Assembly (NCBI GenBank): GCA_964393525.1
Contig: CAYMTV010000007.1
Span: 1-43,152, forward strand
DNA from: CAYMTV01 sp964393525
GTDB lineage: Bacteria > Patescibacteriota > Microgenomatia > Daviesbacterales > UBA10151
Reading direction: 5' to 3'
Length of the DNA: 43,152 bases
A program made the translations under genes and the position numbers. The notes under the pieces were generated by a model. The model made no database searches. It was not told the DNA's origin and saw only the letters and a list, made by a program, of their open reading frames with translations. Positions 1 through 7,914 of the stretch are shown here, one piece after another. Every line of letters starts with the position of its first letter. Position 1 is the first letter of the stretch.

Positions 1-2
1 CA

Positions 3-995
3 ACTCTTTCTCTAAATCAAGGCTTAACTGAAGATGCAAGTGCAATTGATACCAGAGTGCTTGCCTTAACCCATAATAGCATTATTGATTTAGCCTCTGC
101 ACTAAATACAGTTGAGGATAGGCTAGAAAACATTGAAGATAATGATGCTTCCCGGTCTGCCCAACTTGCCCAGGTGGAAGAAACTTCCAGAAAAGTCGTT
201 GAGCAATCTTTAAGCTTGGCAGATAAGGTAGCTTCAACTTCGGCCAACATAGCAAACTTGCAGGATAAAATTAATGAGCTTCTGGCAAACTTTACCGGAA
301 GTAATGAAGCCTCAACAAGCAGCCAACCTTTATATGATGATATAGCCCAGCTTAATTTGACGCCTCCGGATGCATTACTCCAGGCTTCGGCACAAGCAGA
401 GCTCGCTGATTTGAAAGTCACCAACAACACCTCAACCTTTAAGCTTGACGCAAACTCGGCTACTGTTTCGGAAACCTTTAAATCCTTGGGCCAAACTTAT
501 TTGGGTAAAACCACAATTGCCGGAGCTGTTACAATTGATGGCACCTTCTCCCTAGCTGATAACAGCATCAATGTTGTTGGTGTGCCTTCGACAGACTCAG
601 GCAATAACTCTTCACTGAGCGATAGTCGAAGTGGTACCTTATACTTTCAAAACAATCCTCTTGCCCAAGCTGTAGACTTCTTTAATGGCCTTGTAACCAT
701 AGACAAGGAAGGCTCAGTTGTTGCTCAATCTGTGACTGTTGCAGAGTTTAAAGTAGTTGCCAACAAAACCACTGGTTCAGGCAAGATTTTGACCGGAACT
801 AAAAGCATTGACATACCAAATGAGTTGGTCAAGGAAAGTTCCAGGATTTTGATCACCCCAACCACCGAGACCTCACTGGTTTTGGCAGTCACCAAAAAGC
901 TAGATGGCGAAGGCTTTACAGTTTCAGCACCAATTACAGTGGCATCGGACATTAAATTTGACTGGTGGATCATCAATGAAGTTGCAAGCAACTAG
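3..995 (+). CDS. C-terminal part of a secreted/surface protein (5' end off the window)
   Basis: The frame is open from the left edge to the TAG at 993-995, so the gene starts upstream of the window; the in-frame GTG at 57 is not needed as a start. The visible part begins with a helical, coiled-coil-like stretch of heptad type (about residues 20-110), then a Ser/Thr/Asn-rich beta-type region with repeated motifs of the kind VTIDGTFSLADNSINVVG, and ends in a compact domain finishing FDWWIINEVASN. This layout (long coiled coil then beta-rich C-terminus) is common in large secreted proteins of CPR bacteria. I do not recognise a named family. It lies just upstream of the LamG surface protein on the same strand, which fits a surface role. 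No catalytic motif is visible. Confidence 0.75.
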   Translation, partial: TLSLNQGLTEDASAIDTRVLALTHNSIIDLASALNTVEDRLENIEDNDASRSAQLAQVEETSRKVVEQSLSLADKVASTSANIANLQDKINELLANFTGSNEASTSSQPLYDDIAQLNLTPPDALLQASAQAELADLKVTNNTSTFKLDANSATVSETFKSLGQTYLGKTTIAGAVTIDGTFSLADNSINVVGVPSTDSGNNSSLSDSRSGTLYFQNNPLAQAVDFFNGLVTIDKEGSVVAQSVTVAEFKVVANKTTGSGKILTGTKSIDIPNELVKESSRILITPTTETSLVLAVTKKLDGEGFTVSAPITVASDIKFDWWIINEVASN

Positions 996-999
996 AGGC

Positions 1000-1030
1000 A
1001 TTGTTCAATTGTTAAATTGTTCGATTGTTA
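1000..1030 (+). repeat. Four 8-bp tandem units, consensus ATTGTTNN (left arm)
   Basis: ATTGTT recurs at 1000, 1008, 1016 and 1024, an exact 8-bp period, ending just before the start codon of the four-helix-bundle gene. The reverse-complement array lies after that gene (1413-1442). The two arrays could pair in a transcript over about four 6-bp blocks. Confidence 0.85.
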
Positions 1031-1032
1031 AT

Positions 1033-1407
1033 ATGAAAAAGTACCTACAACTAAACGACATTGATTGTTACAAAAGAGCTTTAATCTTATCGAATTACGT
1101 TTGGGAGATTGTTATTAAGTGGGATTGGTTTGCTCAAAAGACAGTGGGTGTGCAATTTGTAACTGCAATAGATTCAATTTCAGCCAATATTGCTGAAGGA
1201 TTTGGAAGATATGGAAAAAAAGATAAGGTGAAATTTTATTACTACAGCTTTGGCTCTGTTAAAGAAGGCTTTGATTGGAATGAGAAATCGAGAGTAAGAA
1301 AACTAGTAAGTCCCGAGCAATATAATTATATTTTAAATGAACTACAAATTTTACCTAAAGAAATTCATCAACTTATTAAATTTACGAACGAGAGACTTAA
1401 AGAATAA
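1033..1407 (+). CDS. Four-helix bundle protein (23S rRNA intervening-sequence protein / S23 type)
   Basis: A 124-residue all-helical protein. I chose the ATG at 1033 because family members begin just before the first helix; the longer frame from 904 would overlap the previous gene and read through the 8-bp repeats. The typical signature is present: an aromatic-rich first helix (YVWEIVIKWDWFAQKTVGVQF), then the conserved segment AIDSISANIAEGFGRYGKKD, then a Tyr-rich helix (KFYYYSFGSVKEG) and a last helix EIHQLIKFTNERLKE. Proteins of this family were first seen in insertions inside bacterial 23S rRNA genes, and their molecular role is unknown. Here it sits between two surface-protein genes rather than in rRNA, framed by inverted ATTGTT/AACAAT arrays, which suggests a mobile or formerly mobile cassette. 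Confidence 0.85.
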   Translation: MKKYLQLNDIDCYKRALILSNYVWEIVIKWDWFAQKTVGVQFVTAIDSISANIAEGFGRYGKKDKVKFYYYSFGSVKEGFDWNEKSRVRKLVSPEQYNYILNELQILPKEIHQLIKFTNERLKE

Positions 1408-1412
1408 TAAAC

Positions 1413-1442
1413 AACAATGAAACAATACAGCAATGTAACAAT
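1413..1442 (+). repeat. Four 8-bp units, consensus AACAATNN (right arm, inverted relative to 1000-1030)
   Basis: AACAAT at 1413, 1421 and 1437, with AGCAAT at 1429, keep the same 8-bp period. This is the reverse complement of the array before the four-helix-bundle gene. It ends right before the LamG gene start at 1451. Confidence 0.8.
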
Positions 1443-1450
1443 CTAAAATT

Positions 1451-4400
1451 ATGAAACTAAAAGTTCCAAATTTTTATTACTATTTTAAAAAATTACCCAA
1501 GTTTGTACAAAAAGCCCTTTCTATAGTGCTAATCATCACAACCCTAACCATAGGCACCGGACTTATTTACCTTTTTGGACCCTGGACTAAGAGAGCAGAA
1601 GCTGTCTGGTACGATGACAACTTTGCCTACAGACAGTATGTTGCACTCACCAACGCAGGCTCGGCCCTGACTGATTACCCTGTCTCAATTACCTTAGATA
1701 CAGCCACCCTGATTACTGCTTCAAAAATGCAATCTGACTGCGATGACATCAGAGTCACCGATGTGAATGGCAGGGTTTTATCTTATCTTCTGGACACAGG
1801 CGCAACTGCTTGTAACACCTCTATTACTAACATTTGGGTCAAAGTTCCCTCCATCCCTACCTCAGGTGCAACTTTATATATCTACTATGGCAACCCAACT
1901 GCTGTTAATAAACAAAATGGCAATAATGTTTTTACAGAATGGGACCTGACAACCTTTACCGAAACTGATCCTAATAGCCGGCTGGCAATTGACTCATCAA
2001 AACAAATAACTATTACCAATCTGACCTCTAATGAAGAAGCTTACATCTATAAAACTGTCACCTCCAGATCTACCGGAACTATTGAGTTTGATGCAATTAG
2101 AACCTCGGGTGATAACAAAATTACTTGTGTGGGAGTTTCCTCCCAGATTGATGACTGTAACGGCTCAACAGATGGAGCCTGGATGATCTGGCGCTGGGGA
2201 GGTTTTTTTAGAGGCTTAAGAGGAGACAATACCCAAACCGCAGATATAGGCGCTATGACTCAAGATGGCGCTACAACTTATTACATGAGGGTAAAATATG
2301 ATGGCACCAATGCCACTTTTTATGTTTATTCAAATGCTGCCAGGACTACTCTTGTAGGCTCACAGTCTTTTACCTTTAGCTCCAGCTTTACTTATCTTTA
2401 TGCAGCCTCAAGTTACAATGACTCCTCTGCTGCCACAATTAATGACACAATTAGAAACTTTCACTTAAAGTCTTATACTGCTACTGAACCTGTGGTTGCC
2501 TCCCCTGCCTCTGAAGAAAAAGCCCCATCCCCTGTGGCTTACTGGAAATTTGATGATGGCACTGGGACTAATGCCAATGATGCAACAGTTAATAACCTGG
2601 ACGGAACTTTAAATAACACTCCAACCTGGCAAACCGAAGACCAGTGCATCTCTGGAAAATGTCTATATTTTAACGGGACGACTAATATGAATGTCTCAAA
2701 ATCAGATGATGCAAAGTTGGATTTTGTAGCAGCGGATAATTTTACTATTGGAGCCTGGGTTAGAAGAAGTGGAGCTTCCAGCGCCAATAACTTCATAATT
2801 ACCAAGGCGCAAACCGGATATACAGGATACAAACTATATCAGGATGCATCAGGAGATTATTGTTTTGATGTATCAGACGGGACAAATACGGACACCGCTT
2901 GTACCTCTGCAGTTGAGTTTGATGATTCTCAGTGGCATTTGGTTCAAGGAGTTAAATCCGGAACTACTTCTATTACTCTTTATGTTGACGGGAAGCAACG
3001 GGCTCAAGATGCCTCAATTGCAGCAACCGGTACCCTTGCTAATACTGGCACATTTTATGCGGGGGTGGATTTAGATGGGACTTCCAATGAATGGCTCGGA
3101 TTTTTAGATGAGGTCAAAATCTACAACTATGCCCGGTCTGCTGCGCAAATCCAGGCTGATTATAATGCCCGGGCCAATGGTGAAGGCGCCTCCGCAGTAC
3201 TGGGTGCCCAAAACCAACCTGCAGCCCTTTCTAATGGCTTAGTGGGTTACTGGAAAATGGATGAAAGCAGTTGGACTCAGAATTGTACTGCAACCTCAGT
3301 AACTGACTCATCAGGTAATGCCAACAACGGAAAAAGCTGTGACTCAACCACAGGACCAGCAGGCGGTGCGGTTGGAAAATACGGAAATGCCGGTAGCTTT
3401 GACGGAAGTAACGATAATATTGATGTCCCTTATAACTCCTCTCTTGATGCTACGAATGAAGTTACTCTGGCCGCCTGGATTAAACCCACAAATTTTAGCA
3501 ATGCTTACCAAGGAATCATTGGCAGGAGCAACAATAAAGCATATAACTTTATGTTCAATAACCAGACGGGTAATTTAAGAGTCGAAACCGGTCCGAGTGG
3601 CGCATCAGCATATATAGACTCTACCACTGCTGTTACCGCAGGAGTCTGGACACATGTGGCAACAGTCATTAATAAAAATGATTCAACAATTAAATTTTAT
3701 ATTAACGGTGTTCTAGACAACTCTCAAGCTTTAACTGGTACTAATACACTTAGTGACGTAACTGATCTTTATATTGGCTGGGAAGGTTTAAGTGGTAGGT
3801 ATTTTACTGGATCAATAGATGAAGCCCGGGTTTATACGAGAGCCCTTTCGAGCAATGACATTTCTCAGCTTTATAACTTTGCCCCAGGGCCAGTTGGGTA
3901 TTGGAAGATGGATGAAAGAAGTGGGACATCAGCGGCTGACTCCTCTGGTAATGGTTTAACTGGTACTCTCACTTCCGGTCCTACTTATTCTGCTGGTAAA
4001 TATGGTTCAGGTGTGAACTTTGACGGCTCGGATGACTACATTACTGTGGCTGACAACTCCTCCCTGGAAGGTTTTAGAGCCATGACAGTTTGTGGGTGGG
4101 GCAAATTAAACGGCTATGATGCAACTGACGGTAGCGTGATAGCAGCTAAATCAGTCACTGCTGTAGGAGCGAGCGTAAGCGACCCTTATTCTTTATGGAA
4201 TTTAGCTGTTGATACAACTGGGAAAGTATTATTCGCAGTCTCTACGGGCTCAGTTAGCTCACGAGTCCTATTAACAAGTACCAATACTGTGAGTTTAAAT
4301 GCCTGGCATTATATTTGTGGTACCTATGATGGGACTACTGTAAGAGCTTATATAGACGGCGTAGTTGATCCCACAACCGCTTCCACCACTCTCCAAGTAG

Positions 4401-6721
4401 GCACAAATGCTATAGATGTCAGAATCGGTGCTTACAAAGGTTCTGGATATCCGGATGTGTGGAACGGAACTTTAGACGAAGTTAAAGTTTATAGCTACGC
4501 CCGGACCCAGGGGCAGATTATAGAAGACATGAATGCTGGACATCCGGCACCTGGAAGCCCTGTGGGGACACCTTTAGGGTTTTGGAAGTTTGATGAAGGG
4601 GCGGATAATACCTGCTCAGGAGGCAGTAATGATGTTTGTAATTCAGGTTCACAAGGTTCGACCCTGGATGGAGCCCAATCCGGCATGGCCTCACCTGCTA
4701 CTTCCACTTCCGGCTGGACCCAGGCAGGAAAATTTGGAAAAGCTCTGCTGTTTGATGGAACAAATGACAATGTTACCACAACAATGACTAGTATCGGAAG
4801 TTCCGGTATCACAATTTCTGCTTGGATAAAACCCTCTGATGTAACTAAAGACTGGGTTGGCTTCGTAGATAAACAAAATGCTGCAGCAGGTCAATTAGAT
4901 TTTTGGTTTGGTCAACACAGTACGAATGGATATTTAAGGTTTGGTATTTATTTAGATGGGACAAACGAAACTGCCTTGGATACAACTTCTGCCGTTATTG
5001 CAAATGGTTCTTGGTACCATGTTGCAGCTACTTATGATAATCACTTTCAAAGAATTTATATAAACGGAGTGCAGGTTGCTGCCTCCTCAGATTTAAATAG
5101 TACATTAACTGCTACCCATACATCTGTTGTGAGAATTGGCCGTTCAACTTACACGGATCCATATTTCCCCGGAACCATTGATGAAGTCAAAGTTTATGGA
5201 CAAGCTTTGACTGCTGATCAAGTTAAATTGGATATGAATAGGGGTGCTTCCCAAGTCTTAGGAGCTTTATCAGACAATTCTTCTTACCAAACTCAGGCTG
5301 CAAACCAGGAATATTGTATTCCCGGAGACTCTACTTCTTGCGCCTCCCCTGTTGGCAGATGGGACTTTGAGGAAGGCTCTGGAACTTCTGCCAATGACAC
5401 CTCAGGGAACGCAAATACTGGAACCTTAACGCTTGGTCCTACCTATACAAGTGGAAAGGTTGGAAAAGCAATTAGTTTTGATGGCAGTGATGACCTAGTA
5501 AAAGTTACTGACGCAACCAGTAACCAGCTTACTGGTGATTTTACAGCTGAAGCTTGGATTTATAGAACGGGTGCCGGTTCTAGTGGAGTTGTTGATACTG
5601 TTATCTCGAAATGGGGTGCCACAGCTGATGTCGAGTCCTACTCATTTACTATTTCCAGAGATACAAGCACCGGCTGCAGTGCAACTAACATGTTAAGGTT
5701 GTTGGTGTCAAATGGAACTACAGCTGCAAATATTGGCTGCAGCACAAATACTGTTAGTAATAATACTTGGCAACATGTTGCTGTCACCAAATCCGGGACT
5801 TCTTTTAAATACTATATTAATGGCGCTTTAGACAGCACAATTACTAATGCGTCTTACGGAACACTGGACCCCGGGGATACTACTCCTTTAAGAATTGGTG
5901 GGGAAAATGGTGATTCTCACAACTTTAAAGGAAAAATAGACGGTGCCAGAGTTTTTAATTATGCTCGCTCAGCTGCACAAGTAGCCTGGGATTATAACAG
6001 GGGTGGGCCTGTGGGTTGGTGGAAATTGGATGAGTGTCAGGGCACAACTGCTAATGATTCCTCTGGAAACTCTAATACAGGGACTATTACCATTGGCGCC
6101 TCCGGCACCCAAACTACTGCCGGAACCTGTGCAGGCTCAGCCAACGAGGCCTGGAAAGACGGAGTTACCGGCAAAAGAAATTACTCCTTAGATTTTGACG
6201 GAACAGATGATTATATTTCTGTTACCCGAACAGCCGCACTTGAACCATCTAATATAACAGTTTCTTGCTGGGTAAAATTTGCAGCTTTTAGTGCTAATCA
6301 TCAGCTTTGTGTGACAAAACAAGTAACTGCTGGAGGAGCAAATAGCTATGCATTAGGGGTACTTGGCACTACTAATAAACCAGTATGGGTAGTTGCTACA
6401 GCTGCTGGATCAGAATCAAATGTGCAGGGGACAGCACTGAGTACTGGAACTTGGTATCACTTACTTGGTACTTATGACGGGACAACAATGAATCTTTATG
6501 TTAATGGCGTACTTGCAAATACCAGTGCTCCAGCAATTACTTTAGGTTATAGTGCTTCATATAATATTGGAATAGGAGCAGAGCAGAGTGCAAATGTATG
6601 GTATATGAATGGGCAAATAGATGACGCCAGAGTCTACAACTATGCCCTCACCGCCACTCAGGTAAAATCCCTCTACACTGGCGGCGCCTTAAACTTCGCC
6701 CCTTCGACCGGTGCCCCATAA
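1451..6721 (+). CDS. Giant cell-surface protein: N-terminal anchor, DUF2341, six LamG/concanavalin-like domains
   Basis: 1756 residues. A short basic N-terminus is followed by a hydrophobic segment (about residues 22-45, LSIVLIITTLTIGTGLIYLF) that should act as signal or anchor. Residues about 57-165 match DUF2341 (FAYRQYVALTNA ... GATLYIYYGNP). Then come six LamG-type jelly-roll repeats, each opening with a YWKxDE-like motif (near residues 362, 596, 814, 1040, 1300, 1518) and closing with an IDEVKIYNYA-like strand. LamG domains usually bind carbohydrate or protein ligands, so an adhesin or sugar-binding surface role is likely; this is inference. The last residues (NFAPSTGAP) recur in two extra copies downstream, after the next two genes. 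The mini-palindrome GAGCGAGCGTAAGCGAC near 4165 lies inside the third LamG unit. Confidence 0.9.
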   Translation: MKLKVPNFYYYFKKLPKFVQKALSIVLIITTLTIGTGLIYLFGPWTKRAEAVWYDDNFAYRQYVALTNAGSALTDYPVSITLDTATLITASKMQSDCDDIRVTDVNGRVLSYLLDTGATACNTSITNIWVKVPSIPTSGATLYIYYGNPTAVNKQNGNNVFTEWDLTTFTETDPNSRLAIDSSKQITITNLTSNEEAYIYKTVTSRSTGTIEFDAIRTSGDNKITCVGVSSQIDDCNGSTDGAWMIWRWGGFFRGLRGDNTQTADIGAMTQDGATTYYMRVKYDGTNATFYVYSNAARTTLVGSQSFTFSSSFTYLYAASSYNDSSAATINDTIRNFHLKSYTATEPVVASPASEEKAPSPVAYWKFDDGTGTNANDATVNNLDGTLNNTPTWQTEDQCISGKCLYFNGTTNMNVSKSDDAKLDFVAADNFTIGAWVRRSGASSANNFIITKAQTGYTGYKLYQDASGDYCFDVSDGTNTDTACTSAVEFDDSQWHLVQGVKSGTTSITLYVDGKQRAQDASIAATGTLANTGTFYAGVDLDGTSNEWLGFLDEVKIYNYARSAAQIQADYNARANGEGASAVLGAQNQPAALSNGLVGYWKMDESSWTQNCTATSVTDSSGNANNGKSCDSTTGPAGGAVGKYGNAGSFDGSNDNIDVPYNSSLDATNEVTLAAWIKPTNFSNAYQGIIGRSNNKAYNFMFNNQTGNLRVETGPSGASAYIDSTTAVTAGVWTHVATVINKNDSTIKFYINGVLDNSQALTGTNTLSDVTDLYIGWEGLSGRYFTGSIDEARVYTRALSSNDISQLYNFAPGPVGYWKMDERSGTSAADSSGNGLTGTLTSGPTYSAGKYGSGVNFDGSDDYITVADNSSLEGFRAMTVCGWGKLNGYDATDGSVIAAKSVTAVGASVSDPYSLWNLAVDTTGKVLFAVSTGSVSSRVLLTSTNTVSLNAWHYICGTYDGTTVRAYIDGVVDPTTASTTLQVGTNAIDVRIGAYKGSGYPDVWNGTLDEVKVYSYARTQGQIIEDMNAGHPAPGSPVGTPLGFWKFDEGADNTCSGGSNDVCNSGSQGSTLDGAQSGMASPATSTSGWTQAGKFGKALLFDGTNDNVTTTMTSIGSSGITISAWIKPSDVTKDWVGFVDKQNAAAGQLDFWFGQHSTNGYLRFGIYLDGTNETALDTTSAVIANGSWYHVAATYDNHFQRIYINGVQVAASSDLNSTLTATHTSVVRIGRSTYTDPYFPGTIDEVKVYGQALTADQVKLDMNRGASQVLGALSDNSSYQTQAANQEYCIPGDSTSCASPVGRWDFEEGSGTSANDTSGNANTGTLTLGPTYTSGKVGKAISFDGSDDLVKVTDATSNQLTGDFTAEAWIYRTGAGSSGVVDTVISKWGATADVESYSFTISRDTSTGCSATNMLRLLVSNGTTAANIGCSTNTVSNNTWQHVAVTKSGTSFKYYINGALDSTITNASYGTLDPGDTTPLRIGGENGDSHNFKGKIDGARVFNYARSAAQVAWDYNRGGPVGWWKLDECQGTTANDSSGNSNTGTITIGASGTQTTAGTCAGSANEAWKDGVTGKRNYSLDFDGTDDYISVTRTAALEPSNITVSCWVKFAAFSANHQLCVTKQVTAGGANSYALGVLGTTNKPVWVVATAAGSESNVQGTALSTGTWYHLLGTYDGTTMNLYVNGVLANTSAPAITLGYSASYNIGIGAEQSANVWYMNGQIDDARVYNYALTATQVKSLYTGGALNFAPSTGAP

Positions 6722-6763
6722 GGATTAGGGGGATAAGAAGGACTAGACAAATACAAAATAGAT

Positions 6764-7339
6764 ATGGCAGAAGCAGGATATAAAAGTTTAATTTCCTATA
6801 AATTGGTAAATATTGCCTTTCTACTAGGTTGGGAATTCGTACCTCTCTACTACCACAACTATGAAGATGGCAGACAAAGAGATCAAATTAAACAGGCTTT
6901 ACGGTCTGATAAGCAAAATATCGTAGAAGGGTCTTCAGAGAGAAGCTTATCTTCTAAATTGAAGCTTTATGATGTTGCTAAGTCATCTGGTATGGAAGCG
7001 TTAGAGGATTTTGAGGATATCTTAAAGTTTGATGGCCTGCCCAAATGGGATAAATCTGATTCAAGGCTTAAAAAATTAAGACAGCTTTTTGAAGGCTATC
7101 CTGTTCCTTCTAATCCCCCTTCCCCTTCTCTCTCCCTCTTAAAAAAGGAGCTAGGAGGAATAGAAGGAAAAGAGGCACTAGAGGCGATAGTCAACTATTT
7201 AATAGACCTCTTAGTCAGAAGTGGCTACCTGTTAGACCAACAAATAAATGCTGTGGAGAAAAAACATGAAAGGGAAGGTGGGTATAATGAAAAATTGCTA
7301 AAAAAGAGACTGGATTTCAAAAGAAAGGAAAATTTCTAA
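6764..7339 (+). CDS. Four-helix bundle protein with suffix domain
   Basis: 191 residues, mainly helical. The conserved core QNIVEGSSERSLSSKLKLYD followed by VAKSSGMEALEDFEDIL is the hallmark of the four-helix-bundle subgroup with an extra C-terminal suffix; the C-terminal part (about 135-191) is a Lys/Glu-rich helix. It is longer than, and only distantly related to, the 124-residue family member at 1033-1407. The gene starts 42 bases after the LamG stop and its stop is followed within a few bases by a second copy of the LamG gene's 3' end, so it seems to have been placed between duplicated ends. The inner segment SNPPSPSLSLLKKELGG looks like an inserted linker. Function unknown. Confidence 0.8.
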   Translation: MAEAGYKSLISYKLVNIAFLLGWEFVPLYYHNYEDGRQRDQIKQALRSDKQNIVEGSSERSLSSKLKLYDVAKSSGMEALEDFEDILKFDGLPKWDKSDSRLKKLRQLFEGYPVPSNPPSPSLSLLKKELGGIEGKEALEAIVNYLIDLLVRSGYLLDQQINAVEKKHEREGGYNEKLLKKRLDFKRKENF

Positions 7340-7343
7340 CAGG

Positions 7344-7416
7344 CACCCCCACCCAGGTTAAATCCCTCTACACCAGCGGCGCCCTAAACTTTGGCCCTAC
7401 CACAGGCGCACCATGA
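7344..7416 (+). pseudogene. LamG gene 3'-end remnant, copy 2
   Basis: In frame this reads TQVKSLYTSGALNFGP, then TTGAP and TGA, almost the same as the end of the giant LamG protein. DNA similarity to 6650-6721 is high, and starts abruptly just after the four-helix-bundle stop codon. There is no start codon or upstream LamG body, so it is a relic or a repeat unit, not a gene. Confidence 0.8.
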
Positions 7417-7431
7417 TCCATTTAATCTTAA

Positions 7432-7460
7432 TTGACATCTTAACTCTAAGAAATTAGACT
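7432..7460 (+). promoter_or_regulatory. Sigma70-like promoter for the 86-residue protein
   Basis: TTGACA at 7432-7437, 17-nt spacer, TAGACT at 7455-7460. The ATG at 7467 is only 6 nt past the -10 box, so the transcript should be leaderless. Confidence 0.7.
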
Positions 7461-7466
7461 AAAAAT

Positions 7467-7727
7467 ATGATTACAGACAAAGATATTCAAAAACTGATGG
7501 TCGCATTCAAGACTCGTCAGGAATCTGATAAAGATATTGAGGATTTGAAGGATCATTTCGATATTAAATTTGATGGAGTCATGACTAGAATGGATCAGGT
7601 TTATACTGAGGTTTTAAAAGTGCGCGAAGAACAGGCTGGTCATGCCCAAAGACACGAAGACATTGAAAAAGACCTTAGCATGATAAAAAGACTCCCTGTA
7701 ATCGCTCACCAACTAAAAAAGAAGTGA
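7467..7727 (+). CDS. Small coiled-coil protein, 86 aa
   Basis: Starts MITDKDIQKLMVAFKTRQES and continues as a highly charged, probably fully helical coiled coil (KDIEDLKDHFDIKFDGVMTR, then VYTEVLKVREEQ), ending in a basic tail. Short proteins with this kind of opening are frequent in CPR genomes, but I know of no assigned function. It has a good promoter of its own and a predicted leaderless start. It sits between two duplicated LamG 3' ends, in the same position relative to them as the four-helix-bundle gene before it. Confidence 0.75.
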   Translation: MITDKDIQKLMVAFKTRQESDKDIEDLKDHFDIKFDGVMTRMDQVYTEVLKVREEQAGHAQRHEDIEKDLSMIKRLPVIAHQLKKK

Positions 7728-7729
7728 CT

Positions 7730-7843
7730 TTCGGCCAAATTGATGAGACAAAGGTCTATAACTATGCCCTCACCGCAACCCAGGTTAAATCCCTCTACAC
7801 CGGCGGAGCCCTCAACTTTGCTCCTGCAACTGGAGCACCATAA
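7730..7843 (+). pseudogene. LamG gene 3'-end remnant, copy 3
   Basis: In frame it reads FGQIDETKVYNYALTATQVK, then SLYTGGALNFAPATGAP and TAA, i.e. the last strand and tail of a LamG domain. It is longer than copy 2 and aligns with 6612-6721 of the giant LamG gene. It begins 3 bases after the stop of the 86-residue gene and lacks any start. Confidence 0.8.
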
Positions 7844-7914
7844 GTTGGTATTGATGGCTTGATAAAAAGCTTGAAAAAGCATAATACATAATACTTACTA
7901 CTTAATACAAATTT

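Noticed and set aside
17..430. Minus-strand open frame of 137 codons
   Set aside because: It lies fully opposite the surface-protein frame, which continues off the window edge; its protein is Ser/Leu-rich as expected of an antisense shadow.
904..1032. Longer start of the first four-helix-bundle gene
   Set aside because: It would overlap the upstream gene and translate the ATTGTT repeats; the family begins near the ATG at 1033.
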